From NCBI GenBank assembly GCA_902363595.1, contig CABJAP010000002.1, positions 296,379 to 360,378 of the forward strand: a stretch of DNA of 64,000 bases. Reading direction: 5' to 3'. Positions within the stretch are counted from its first letter, which is position 1. Each line of letters starts with the position of its first letter. Source of the DNA: Clostridia bacterium. Its GTDB lineage: Bacteria > Bacillota > Clostridia > Peptostreptococcales > Anaerovoracaceae. Positions 1-8,432 of the stretch are shown here, piece by piece. A program made the position numbers and the translations under genes. The notes under the pieces were generated by a model, which was given only the letters and a program-made list of their open reading frames with translations, was not told the DNA's origin and did no database searches.

Positions 1-33
1 TGTTTTAAGCAAGTAAGTTAGGAGGTAAGAAAC

Positions 34-393
34 ATGGCAAGAGTAAAAAAAGGCGTTAACGCGCATAAGAGACATAAAAAGATTTTAAAGCAGGCCAAAG
101 GATTTTACGGTCAGAAGAGCAAGGTGTTCAGAGCTGCTAATCCGGCGGTAATGAGAGCTCTGCGTTCTGCATATGTTGGCAGAAAGAACAAGAAAAGAGA
201 GTACAGACGTATGTGGATCGCAAGAATCAATGCCGGCGCAAGAATGAACGGCATCTCTTACAGCAGACTGATGGACGGTCTGAAGAAATCCGGCATCGAG
301 ATCAACAGAAAAATGCTGTCCGAAATGGCAATCCACGATGCAGCTGCTTTTGCTCAGCTGTGCGAGACTGCTAAGCAGGCACAGGCAAAATAA
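34..393 (+). CDS. rplT: 50S ribosomal protein L20
   Basis: The 119-residue product is the full length of bacterial L20, the large-subunit protein that binds 23S rRNA early in assembly and can autoregulate its operon. The N-terminus ([16 protein letters not shown]) and the [16 protein letters not shown] stretch are diagnostic of the family. A strong ribosome binding site (aggaggt, 20-26) precedes the ATG. The usual infC-rpmI partners would lie just outside the left edge of the window. A strong terminator follows directly, so this is the end of the operon. Confidence 0.98.
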   Translation: MARVKKGVNAHKRHKKILKQAKGFYGQKSKVFRAANPAVMRALRSAYVGRKNKKREYRRMWIARINAGARMNGISYSRLMDGLKKSGIEINRKMLSEMAIHDAAAFAQLCETAKQAQAK

Positions 394-413
394 GGACGAA
401 TTCAATATGAATC

Positions 414-450
414 AAAAAAGGAGCTTCTGTCTGAGAATGGCTCCTTTTTT
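414..450 (+). terminator. Rho-independent terminator of the rplT operon
   Basis: Inverted repeat AAAAAAGGAGC / GCTCCTTTTTT with a 15-nt loop and a run of six T, 20 bp after the rplT stop codon. Confidence 0.93.
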
Positions 451-643
451 CGTGCGGCGGGGCTGCTTTCGCAGTATGTTGTCTTAAATGGGAAAATTCT
501 GTTGAAAGATTTCATTTTAATCTTTTTCCGATATTACATCTCTTGGCAAAGCCGGGCCAATTAATGAAGATGGGACATTTTGATCTAAGTTAGTGCAATC
601 TAATCTCCAATCTCCAGACACTGCCCGGCCGCCCTCCTTCTCC
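451..643. other. Gene-free spacer between rplT and the membrane-gene cluster
   Basis: No credible ORF or RNA gene is visible in this stretch. It separates the rplT terminator from the promoter at 644-672. Confidence 0.5.
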
Positions 644-672
644 TTGAAAGCCCGCCCTCCCCATGGTACAAT
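644..672 (+). promoter_or_regulatory. Candidate sigma-A promoter for the membrane-gene cluster
   Basis: TTGAAA (644-649) and TACAAT (667-672) are separated by 17 bp. They lie about 48 bp upstream of the first ATG at 720, which has its own aaggagg ribosome binding site. Confidence 0.55.
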
Positions 673-719
673 AAGAAAAAGTGTTTATTCAATAAATTTC
701 AAAGAAGGAGGGCAATCAT

Positions 720-1328
720 ATGACAAGCCTAAAACCCGCTACCAAAGTAGCGGCGCTTTGTATAGGAATAATCGCTTTAGCAGCGATTATTTGTTTTTAT
801 CTGCTGGGGCATTACCACCTGCAAAAACCAGTGCTGATTCCATGGCAGACCGAGTATGCCCAGGCATTGCCGGACGATGAGGATGAGGACGAAGATGAAG
901 AAACCCTGGACGAAGGGCCGGGAGGCTTACTATGCTTCTTTCTAACCAACGGCGGCGACACCAGGGCCATCCAGGAAATTGAGTTTGCCGAGGCATCGGA
1001 AATCCGATTTTTCGGCGAATATGACGAATACGATTCAGATACCGGCTTCCAAATAGAGGAGGGCTTCGGCGAGCGAATCGGACTTTATCGGGGCGGATGG
1101 GTCAGCCTTATTCTGGACCCCCGGACCGACGAATTTCTTGCAAAAAGCCAAGTCTCAATCACGGTGAAAAATGCGATTATCCACTATACAGACGGCTCAA
1201 AAGAAACAGCCGATATGGAACCGCTCACCTTTCACCCTCCCGGCGGCAACAACATGCTTCGGGAGGAAGACCCTGTTTCCACCTTTTCCAAAGCCGCCGC
1301 ATACTTGAAAGAAAGGGGGAGCTTATAA
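720..1328 (+). CDS. Membrane-anchored protein of unknown function, first copy
   Basis: This 202-residue protein has one N-terminal membrane anchor (about residues 9-31) followed by an outside-facing region rich in Asp and Glu (DDEDEDEDEE near residue 52). It ends in the motif AYLKERG. I do not recognise a named family. It is a shorter paralogue of the gene at 1885-2775: both start with a (S/T)LKPA(T/S) motif, anchor in the same way and end with AYLKERG. Its stop codon overlaps the start of the next gene, so they are translationally coupled. The acidic ectodomain could bind cations or cationic peptides, but that is only a guess. Confidence 0.75.
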   Translation: MTSLKPATKVAALCIGIIALAAIICFYLLGHYHLQKPVLIPWQTEYAQALPDDEDEDEDEETLDEGPGGLLCFFLTNGGDTRAIQEIEFAEASEIRFFGEYDEYDSDTGFQIEEGFGERIGLYRGGWVSLILDPRTDEFLAKSQVSITVKNAIIHYTDGSKETADMEPLTFHPPGGNNMLREEDPVSTFSKAAAYLKERGSL

Positions 1329-1888
1329 TGGATATCAAATCAATTCACGCCAATCTGGGAACGCTTTTCTGGGCCACCATTTTTTCCCTGATAGAATTCC
1401 ATATTCAACTGGACAATCTTCGGATTTCCACCAGCATCTTATTTGTCATTCTAATTCTGGCAGGAACACAGGATTTGTATCGGGTGACCAAAAACCCCCG
1501 CTTCCGGTCAGCAGCCATCTTCGGCTGGATAAACGGAGGCTGCTATGTGCTTTTCCTTATACTAAACGCAGCCATACCGCAGACCATGGCTGTGCCCCTT
1601 GCTGAACTAGTCATTGCCAGATTGTTGCTGATCTGCATTTATACCCAGCTCCTGGTGGGAATCGGCGCAATGTTTCCGGCTGCCTTCGGCGACCTGAAAA
1701 AAAGAGCCGATCTGTATGCCGTCGCAACGGCCGTCGTGGCACTGGCGGCAATGATCCTTTTCCTTGTCAACGGATACATGGTGATTGGGGCCTTGCAAAT
1801 GCTCATCCAGCTGGCAGTTCTGATCCAGCTTTACCAGTGCCGCAAAAGGATTGGACAGATGCAGCTACCGCAGAAGGAGGCGCTATGA
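1328..1888 (+). CDS. Small polytopic membrane protein, first copy
   Basis: The 186-residue product has about five or six predicted membrane segments and almost no soluble part. It ends in a short basic tail (YQCRKRIGQM). The ATG at 1328 overlaps the upstream TAA and fixes the start. It is a paralogue of the protein at 2772-3344, with similar segment order and a shared FW(A/G)T opening near the N-terminus. Its layout also resembles the C-terminal membrane domain of the histidine kinase at 4085-6415. No family name is recognised. It probably forms a pair with the preceding anchored protein. Confidence 0.75.
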   Translation: MDIKSIHANLGTLFWATIFSLIEFHIQLDNLRISTSILFVILILAGTQDLYRVTKNPRFRSAAIFGWINGGCYVLFLILNAAIPQTMAVPLAELVIARLLLICIYTQLLVGIGAMFPAAFGDLKKRADLYAVATAVVALAAMILFLVNGYMVIGALQMLIQLAVLIQLYQCRKRIGQMQLPQKEAL

Positions 1889-2775
1889 TGAAGACATTAA
1901 AACCTGCTTCCAGGGCGGCGGCTGCTGCCATTTTCCTGATTGCTCTTCTGGCCGCAGTTCTCTTTGGCATCAGCCAGTACGCTCGCCTGGACTATCCGGT
2001 TCTTTGCCGGGTATACGGCGCATATCCAATCTATGGGGATGAGGACGAGGCAGAACCGTTTGAGATACCCTACATAGAATGCAAAGCCGGCCGCCACCAG
2101 ATCACAGGCGTTGATTTTGCGGAGCTGGCGCTGACAGGTCCAGACGATCCGGATAACGCAGATGAAGCGGACTACTCGTTTACCGACAATGGAGAAAATA
2201 TGGATTTTTCCTACGACGATACGAATGGATATTATATACGGAAAGCCTCGCAAATCTCTTTGTTCATCGATGACGAAGATTTTAAAGGGTTGAAAAAACC
2301 CATTGCCCTGACTACCGCGACGGTTTCCTATGAGGATGGCACCAAGGACCAGGTGGAAATCGGAAAAATCGTTCTCTATCCGGGGGAGGATGTGGATGAA
2401 AAGGATTTGAAATTCAAGGGGGAAAACAATTCCGAGGAAGTGAGGGAAGCCAGCTATATGGCGGATCGGGATCTGACCATCAAACAGGTACAGTGCGTTC
2501 CGGACGAAAAAAACAGCGGCCTTAAGATCAACGGCAAAGAGCCGGCAGAGCTGGAAGGGGCGATGCTTCTCAAAGACCACTCCATCACCATTTCTTTAAA
2601 ACGGCAAAGTCCTTTTGTACGATGGCAGCCAATGATCAAGGTCACGTATCAAACAGCTGACGGAAAGGAAGATACCCAGCTGCTCACCGAATTCGGCGAA
2701 GCCTTTGATATGGGCAGCGCACCGACCTTCATGCAGACCCTGGCCTATTTGAAAGAAAGAGGGGTGATACGATGA
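1885..2775 (+). CDS. Membrane-anchored protein of unknown function, second copy
   Basis: The 296-residue protein has an N-terminal anchor (about residues 8-30) and a long acidic extracytoplasmic region. The ATG at 1885 overlaps the stop of the preceding gene and follows an aggaggcg ribosome binding site. It is paralogous to 720-1328 but about 95 residues longer. The extra part, roughly residues 175-260, includes KQVQCVPDEKNSGLKINGK. Both copies end with AYLKERG. The pattern of anchored protein then polytopic partner, repeated twice, points to a tandem duplication of a two-gene unit. Function is unknown. Confidence 0.75.
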   Translation: MMKTLKPASRAAAAAIFLIALLAAVLFGISQYARLDYPVLCRVYGAYPIYGDEDEAEPFEIPYIECKAGRHQITGVDFAELALTGPDDPDNADEADYSFTDNGENMDFSYDDTNGYYIRKASQISLFIDDEDFKGLKKPIALTTATVSYEDGTKDQVEIGKIVLYPGEDVDEKDLKFKGENNSEEVREASYMADRDLTIKQVQCVPDEKNSGLKINGKEPAELEGAMLLKDHSITISLKRQSPFVRWQPMIKVTYQTADGKEDTQLLTEFGEAFDMGSAPTFMQTLAYLKERGVIR

Positions 2776-3344
2776 ATCCGAAGGCAATGAATCAAGGATA
2801 CCGGCGCTTGTTCTGGGGCACGTTTTTCATGCTGCTTTGGGGCGGAAGCGACACCACGCTGCCCTTTCTGCCTGGGATAATTGGGCTATGCTGCTGTCTC
2901 AGCGGTACGGGAATCATCTGCGCGGTTTCAGAAAACAGACGGTTTTTCCTGGCCCGGCGATGGACTCAGATCGGCATTGGTGTTTGGATCCTGCAAATAC
3001 TGGTCGTCGTTCCCTTTTTTATCCAACGCGTTCCCTGGGAATTGCGGTTTCTTTCCTATTTTCTGGGCGCGGTTATTGTCATCCAGATATACAGTCATAT
3101 CCTGATCGGCGCGGGAGAACTATTGGGAGGCAGCAGCCAGACTTATTATACCAGGTGCGCGGCTGTCTTTGCCGGTGGCTGCGCGGCCGGCACTATTGCC
3201 ATGATGATTGATGAACTCTATGGCAGCGGAGAAGTCGTCATCGGCGGCTGGATGATCAACCTTCTGATGCTGCTCTATCTGGGGCTGGCTATTTGGAGCA
3301 TGTCCCTGATGGCGGCCCTGCGGCGAAGCTACCCGATCCTTTAA
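2772..3344 (+). CDS. Small polytopic membrane protein, second copy
   Basis: The 190-residue protein has about six predicted membrane helices and ends with MAALRRSYPIL. It overlaps the preceding gene by four bases. It is the second-copy partner of 1328-1888, with the same helix arrangement and an equivalent RLFWGT motif near the N-terminus. The two-component system starts 67 bp downstream in the same direction, so the four membrane genes and the sensor system probably work together, for example in sensing or resisting envelope stress. That role is inferred from context only. Confidence 0.75.
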   Translation: MNPKAMNQGYRRLFWGTFFMLLWGGSDTTLPFLPGIIGLCCCLSGTGIICAVSENRRFFLARRWTQIGIGVWILQILVVVPFFIQRVPWELRFLSYFLGAVIVIQIYSHILIGAGELLGGSSQTYYTRCAAVFAGGCAAGTIAMMIDELYGSGEVVIGGWMINLLMLLYLGLAIWSMSLMAALRRSYPIL

Positions 3345-3411
3345 AATGTTTCAGAGGACATAAAAACGACACACGGATCTGTAAAATAGAAACTGTAGGA
3401 GGTGTGTATTT

Positions 3412-4098
3412 GTGTATAACCTGCTTGTAGCGGAAGACGAACCGAAGATGAGAATCATTATCCGTGATTATTTTGAGAAAAAAGGATTCGCGGTATGGGA
3501 AGCGGAGGACGGAGTGGAAGCGCTGAAACGTTTGGGGGAACGAACCTTTGATCTGGTTCTGCTGGATGTGATGATGCCGGAACTGGACGGTTTTGCCGTC
3601 TGTAAGGCAATCCGCAGGAAAGGGGATACGCCGGTAATCTTTTTGACTGCCCGCATGGCAGAGGAAGATCAGCTGCGTGGGTTTCAGGTAAAGGCGGATG
3701 ATTATGTAACCAAGCCCTTTTCGTTACCGGTCCTTCACGCCAAAGTCTGTGCGATTTTGGAACGAAGCCGGGGAATGATCAGCGACAGCGGAAAGCTGCG
3801 CTCCGGCGGAATCGAGATCGATCTTCGGGCCAGAGAAGTTACCGTTGACGGAGAAAAGACCGCCATGCCGCCCAAAGTGTTCGATCTTCTCGTCTATTTC
3901 ATGGAAAATAAAAATCGGATCCTGACCAGAGAACAAATTTTGGATCAGGTCTGGGGCGAGGACGCCTTCTGCTACGACAGGGCCGTAGATACCACCATTA
4001 AAAAGCTTCGGCAGGCGCTGGGCCGCCGGGCAGGATGTATCCGCACCATTGTCAAGGTGGGGTACAAATTCCAGGAGGTAACGGATGAACAAAAATAA
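3412..4098 (+). CDS. OmpR/PhoB-family response regulator
   Basis: The 228-residue product has a receiver domain (residues 1-115, acidic pocket EDE near residue 9, phospho-acceptor Asp52 in LLDVMMPE, Lys in VTKPF) and a C-terminal winged-helix DNA-binding domain (about 130-224, with RAVDTTIKKLRQALG). The start is GTG at 3412 behind a GGAGG ribosome binding site. It overlaps the kinase gene by 14 bp. It likely controls the duplicated membrane genes upstream. Confidence 0.95.
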   Translation: MYNLLVAEDEPKMRIIIRDYFEKKGFAVWEAEDGVEALKRLGERTFDLVLLDVMMPELDGFAVCKAIRRKGDTPVIFLTARMAEEDQLRGFQVKADDYVTKPFSLPVLHAKVCAILERSRGMISDSGKLRSGGIEIDLRAREVTVDGEKTAMPPKVFDLLVYFMENKNRILTREQILDQVWGEDAFCYDRAVDTTIKKLRQALGRRAGCIRTIVKVGYKFQEVTDEQK

Positions 4099-6415
4099 AG
4101 CCAAACGCAGCTTCGTGATTCGGGCAGTAACGGCGGTTGTAGCCATCTATGTGCTAATCGTCGGCAGTGTGACCTATTATGGAGCAAAGCGGAATGTTAT
4201 GGAAGGAACAACGTACAGCTGGGGCGTCATCGGCAATCTTATCAACGAATTGAACGGGTGCCGCTCATCCGCATCCAGTAAAGGCGTCCAGGATGGAATG
4301 AATTTGGCAAAAGCCACCAGTGCCATTAGTCGCAACGATTGGAATCTTGGGATTTGGGATGCGTCGGGGAGGACGGACAGTCTGATTCTCTTTCGGGCGC
4401 AAAAAGATCCGAAAGGCAATGTGATCGGAATGAAGATGGTCAGCAGCAATGCAAGTGTTTTATCCAACAATTCGTTCCCAGATGACAGCGATAAAAAACG
4501 GGTGATACTGGACGACTGGTTTTCGCCGCAGCAGATTCAGGAAATCAGCGAGTGCTGCTATTTGGAGGCTTCGGCTGAAGTGAGAGGCTATGATACGGAA
4601 GAGTTCTTTGAACCTGTCAGTTTACAGATCCTTTATACGGGAGATGAAGAGGGGTCAGCCCTTAAGAAAAAGGATTTTATTCCTGTGAAAAAGCCTGATG
4701 GAAATAAGCTTACCACCCTGAAATTCGAAGAGGTCAGCGTTAGTCCCATTGACACCACAGCCCGGCAGGAGCAGGATGAAACCTGGCGAGTGCTGGTGAA
4801 AAGCGCGGTCGATGCCCGCATTGATCAGGCTGAACTTGGAGAAGACGGCTCCACTTATATCCCCCTGCAAGAGGAAGACAAGAGCATCCTCCGGTCGGAG
4901 TCCGTTTGTGTGACCAAGCTTGCTGCCGGCGACTATTTTCTGGGCTGGAGCATAGTCGATCATCCTCTTTCCAAAACCATCGCAAGCACGCTCTGGCTGT
5001 ACTTTATAATGGCCATTATCTGCACTGCGGCGTGCCTTGTCCTGGTGGGAAGCTATTGCCGGACCATCGATGGGGAATACGAGGCTGAGAGCAAGCGCCG
5101 GAAAATGTCGGATGCCATGGCCCATGAGATGAAGACTCCCCTGGGGATTATCAAAAACTACAGCGAGGCGCTGCTGGAAGAAGGGGACGAACAAAAACGA
5201 AAGCAATATCTCAATACCATCATTGAGGAAACCGACAGCATGAACGAGATGGTCGTCAGCATGCTGGACCTGTCTAAAATGGAAGCGGGCACCTATCCGA
5301 TGGAATTGAGCATGATTTCCATGGCTGGGATCACCGAAAAAGTGATCGAGCGTACCCGGATTCTGGCTAAAAACAAGCAGCTGGAGGTTGAACTGAAAGC
5401 AGATGACGAACGCCAGATCCTGGCCGATGAGAAATTGGTGACCCAGAGCATTTGCAACCTGCTGATCAATGCCATCACCCACGCCGAGGAGGGAAGCCGG
5501 ATCCGCATTGTCATTGAAAAAGAACCCCAGGGCATGCGCTTTACCATCCACAACCAGGGTCAGCAGATTGATGACAAAGAACAGGTGCGGATCTGGGACA
5601 GCTTTTACAGGGGCGATTCGGCGAGAAACAGAAGCAGCGGAGGAACCGGCCTGGGACTTGCCATTGTGCGCAATACCAGCCTGATTCACAGGGGAACCTG
5701 CGGCTGTGAAAATGAAGAGGGCGGCGTCGCCTTTTGGATCCGGATCCCGGACCAGGAGGCGGGACAGACGAAACAAACGGGAAAGATCGGGCCAATTCTC
5801 CACACGGCCGATATCGGCCTGAATCTGAAGGGGCTGCTTTACAGCATGGCCGGAACGGGGATCTGGCTGCTGCTCAATGGTTTCATATTTATCTGGAAAC
5901 GATATGAATACCAGTATGACGGAGCGCTGCTGCTCATTCCGTGGATCATCACCATTCCCGCATGGGTAGTGTGCTGGCTGGGGGCGCGGAAGTTGAAATT
6001 CCTTGCTGATAAAACAATACCGATCACCGCATCCATCGCAGTGATCTTTGCCGGTATTGCGGGCAGCTGTTTTCTCACGAGCGATATGATGGATGTCCAG
6101 CTGCTCCTTCTGCTGCAAGTGGTTTTGTGCCTGATGACAGTATGTGTGGTCATTTACTTGCTCAGCATGTCATCCATTTGCAAAAGGCTGGCAGAGAAGG
6201 CGAAAGAAGATGGTTTGAAAAAAATCATTACTCTGACTGGGGCTGCGGAAGCGGTGGTGCTGGTTTTATGGGCCGCCAGCAGAGACCTGGTCTGGCAGAT
6301 TCCCATTTTAAGCCGCTTGGATAATGTCATCAGCGGCGTGGTCTTTATCGTGATTCTGGGCAATCTGTACCTGTGGTACCACCTCTATCGCAGATTCCAC
6401 GGAAAAGAGATTTAA
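4085..6415 (+). CDS. Sensor histidine kinase with an extra C-terminal membrane domain
   Basis: The 776-residue kinase has TM1 at about 8-30, a large extracytoplasmic sensor region to about 297 and TM2 at about 298-322. It then has a dimerisation box with phospho-acceptor His347 (AHEMKTPLG) and an ATPase domain (N-box NLLINAITHA, G-box GGTGLGLAIV). Unusually, the protein does not end after the ATPase domain. From about residue 575 to 770 it has five or six further membrane helices. That tail resembles the small polytopic proteins encoded at 1328 and 2772 in helix order and in its short basic ending. This suggests a fusion of the sensor with a copy of its membrane partner. Confidence 0.9.
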   Translation: MNKNKAKRSFVIRAVTAVVAIYVLIVGSVTYYGAKRNVMEGTTYSWGVIGNLINELNGCRSSASSKGVQDGMNLAKATSAISRNDWNLGIWDASGRTDSLILFRAQKDPKGNVIGMKMVSSNASVLSNNSFPDDSDKKRVILDDWFSPQQIQEISECCYLEASAEVRGYDTEEFFEPVSLQILYTGDEEGSALKKKDFIPVKKPDGNKLTTLKFEEVSVSPIDTTARQEQDETWRVLVKSAVDARIDQAELGEDGSTYIPLQEEDKSILRSESVCVTKLAAGDYFLGWSIVDHPLSKTIASTLWLYFIMAIICTAACLVLVGSYCRTIDGEYEAESKRRKMSDAMAHEMKTPLGIIKNYSEALLEEGDEQKRKQYLNTIIEETDSMNEMVVSMLDLSKMEAGTYPMELSMISMAGITEKVIERTRILAKNKQLEVELKADDERQILADEKLVTQSICNLLINAITHAEEGSRIRIVIEKEPQGMRFTIHNQGQQIDDKEQVRIWDSFYRGDSARNRSSGGTGLGLAIVRNTSLIHRGTCGCENEEGGVAFWIRIPDQEAGQTKQTGKIGPILHTADIGLNLKGLLYSMAGTGIWLLLNGFIFIWKRYEYQYDGALLLIPWIITIPAWVVCWLGARKLKFLADKTIPITASIAVIFAGIAGSCFLTSDMMDVQLLLLLQVVLCLMTVCVVIYLLSMSSICKRLAEKAKEDGLKKIITLTGAAEAVVLVLWAASRDLVWQIPILSRLDNVISGVVFIVILGNLYLWYHLYRRFHGKEI

Positions 6416-6426
6416 AAAAGAAAAGA

Positions 6427-6473
6427 TTCGACATTGCGTTTTGACACAAATCGACCTCCCTTAGGACTATAAT
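6427..6473 (+). promoter_or_regulatory. Spo0A-type promoter of spoIIGA-sigE
   Basis: A TTGACA box (6441-6446) and a perfect TATAAT (6468-6473) are separated by 21 bp, too far for ordinary sigma-A use. A perfect 0A box TTCGACA lies at 6427-6433, and a near match (ATCGACC, 6450-6456) falls between the boxes. The Bacillus subtilis spoIIG promoter is known for the same design: long spacing plus 0A boxes that let phosphorylated Spo0A recruit sigma-A polymerase. Confidence 0.75.
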
Positions 6474-6504
6474 CGAAAGAAAGAGTCCAAGGGAGGTTTT
6501 TTCG

Positions 6505-7350
6505 TTGACTGTTTACGGGGAATATTTATTTCTGGAAAACTTCATAACAGGGTTGGTAATACTGGTTCTCACTGGCAGGCTGTGCGGACGCAAGAGGGCC
6601 AAATCCGGCATGGTTTTAGGGGGATTGATGTGCGGAGCATACTCCTTCGTGCTCTTCCTTCCCATGGTATGGCCGGCGGCGCTGATCTGCAAGCTGATCT
6701 TCTCCCTTGCCGTAATTTTAGCGGCTTTCGGCTACGGAGGCAAGCCGGTTTACCTGAAAACGGTAGCGGTTTTTTACATAGTAAGTTTCCTCATGGGAGG
6801 CATCACGGTCGGACTCATGTACATGACCAAGGTTCCCGGCTTGTCGGCCAACGGAAGCGTTTATCTTCACAGCATCACGTATCTGCAGGTGGCGGCCGGC
6901 GTGCTCGTCACCTGGGTACTGGGCAGCTGGCTGGCTGAGTTTATTCGGGGAAAACTTACAAAAGAAAAAGTATTTACGGATATTAAAGTGGAAATTGCGG
7001 AAAAAGAGTGGGAAATGCGGGCTTTTGTGGATACGGGGAATTTTTTGCGGGATCCGGTTTCCGGAAATCCGGCGGCGGTCCTGTCGGCTTCCTGCGGCCA
7101 GCGCCTCTTGGATGACCTGAAAGATGCCATCTTGAGCAGAAGCTGCGTGATTCCATACAGCAGCGTGGGACAAAAGGGCGTTCTGCAGGGGTTGCGGCCG
7201 GATCGGGTGATCGTAGAGGGCAGGCCCATTGAAAATATTGTTTTGGCCATCAGTAAAGAAGATTTTGCCTGCTGGAAAGGAAAAGAAGCTTACGAAGTAC
7301 TGTTGCAGCAGCAGATTATAGAAGGAGGAGCATTAGAGAATGCAGAATGA
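6505..7350 (+). CDS. spoIIGA: Sporulation sigma-E factor-processing peptidase SpoIIGA
   Basis: The 281-residue membrane aspartic protease cleaves the pro-sequence from sigma-E in the mother cell. The N-terminal half has about five membrane helices. The C-terminal half carries the aspartic protease motif DTGN with Asp176 and the family sequence [10 protein letters not shown]. Translation starts at TTG (6505) behind GGGAGG. It overlaps sigE by 11 bp, the classic spoIIG arrangement. Confidence 0.95.
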   Translation: MTVYGEYLFLENFITGLVILVLTGRLCGRKRAKSGMVLGGLMCGAYSFVLFLPMVWPAALICKLIFSLAVILAAFGYGGKPVYLKTVAVFYIVSFLMGGITVGLMYMTKVPGLSANGSVYLHSITYLQVAAGVLVTWVLGSWLAEFIRGKLTKEKVFTDIKVEIAEKEWEMRAFVDTGNFLRDPVSGNPAAVLSASCGQRLLDDLKDAILSRSCVIPYSSVGQKGVLQGLRPDRVIVEGRPIENIVLAISKEDFACWKGKEAYEVLLQQQIIEGGALENAE

Positions 7351-8089
7351 TCATTTTATGAGCGTGAGGACGTTCTGGGAGGAGCTGAGAAAAGCTTATG
7401 AAGCGCTTAAAAACTTTCTTAAGGGCAAAGATGAAATTCCGGATATCCATTATATCGGGGGAAGCGATGTGCTGCCGCCGCCTTTGGATTCCCAGGAGGA
7501 ACACAAGGCACTGGAGGAATTCATGGCAGGGAGCGAAGAAGCACGGGCCCTGCTCATCGAACATAATCTGCGCCTAGTGGTTTACATAGCCAAAAAGTTT
7601 GAAAACGCGGGTATCAATGTGGAAGACTTGATTTCCATCGGAACCATCGGGCTGATCAAAGCGGTGAATACCTTTAAAATGGATAAGAATATCAAGCTGG
7701 CGACTTATGCTTCCAGGTGCATTGAAAATGAAATTCTCATGTATCTTCGGCGCAACAATAAAACCAAAGGCGATGTTTCCCTGGATGAGCCGCTCAATGT
7801 GGATTGGGATGGGAATGAGCTGCTGCTGTCCGACATTCTGGGCACGGAGAACGATGTGGTTTACACCCACATTGAAGAAGAGGTCAACAAAAGCCTGCTG
7901 GACTACGCCATGAACAAGCTCAACAAACGGGAGCGGGAGATCATGGAAATGCGTTTTGGCCTTGTCAGCGGAAAAGAGATGACCCAAAAGGAAGTGGCCG
8001 ACCGCATGGGCATTTCCCAATCGTATATCTCCCGCCTGGAAAAAAAGATCATCAGCAGGCTGCAGCGGGAGATTAAAAAACTGGGGTGA
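7340..8089 (+). CDS. sigE: RNA polymerase sporulation sigma factor SigE (pro-sigma-E)
   Basis: The 249-residue sigma-70 family protein directs early mother-cell transcription during sporulation. An N-terminal pro-peptide of about 27-35 residues precedes the conserved YIGGS...LPPPL processing region. Region 2 ([17 protein letters not shown]) and region 4 ([20 protein letters not shown]) are intact. The start at 7340 is supported by gaaggagg upstream. In most relatives sigG follows directly; here it lies about 15 kb away, after argD. Confidence 0.96.
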   Translation: MQNDHFMSVRTFWEELRKAYEALKNFLKGKDEIPDIHYIGGSDVLPPPLDSQEEHKALEEFMAGSEEARALLIEHNLRLVVYIAKKFENAGINVEDLISIGTIGLIKAVNTFKMDKNIKLATYASRCIENEILMYLRRNNKTKGDVSLDEPLNVDWDGNELLLSDILGTENDVVYTHIEEEVNKSLLDYAMNKLNKREREIMEMRFGLVSGKEMTQKEVADRMGISQSYISRLEKKIISRLQREIKKLG

Positions 8090-8432
8090 GTATAAATCTA
8101 TGGAACAATAGATCATGGACAGGTGTTTTACGAGAGGAATGGGATTTCTTGCGAAAAGAATGAAAAGGTGATATGAAATTTTCGCAAGTTTCAACGATTG
8201 GGCACTTTCAGATTCGCCTAGAAGCCGCGCGGGCCGCAAGCTGCTGGGATCAGGCCCCGCGAACCCACAACTTTGCGCAAAAATCGTGATTTTTAAAAAA
8301 AATTTTCCGGAGTCCCTTGGGAAAGGCATCCCTTGCTCGCCGTAACACAACAGAACACGCACGCGAAATGAGAGGCAGACATAGTCAAACCATGATATGA
8401 TAGGAAGCAAAAGCGAAAAGAGGTACAATCAG
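8090..8432. other. Spacer after sigE with a 10-bp inverted repeat
   Basis: This stretch of about 340 bp has no credible gene. It contains a perfect inverted repeat, CTTGCGAAAA (8148-8157) and TTTTCGCAAG (8179-8188), with a 21-nt loop and no T-run. It could be a weak terminator for sigE or an operator for the downstream UvrA-like gene. I see nothing else in it. Confidence 0.5.

Noticed and set aside
1..33. 3' end of rpmI upstream of rplT
   Set aside because: Too short to translate with confidence; expected from gene order but not supportable here.
593..880. ORF overlapping the start of the first membrane-protein gene
   Set aside because: Out of frame with a well-supported gene that has its own ribosome site; no domain features.
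4655..6118. Long minus-strand ORF inside the histidine kinase gene
   Set aside because: Antisense shadow: the forward frame encodes a complete kinase, and the reverse product has no recognisable motif or ribosome site.
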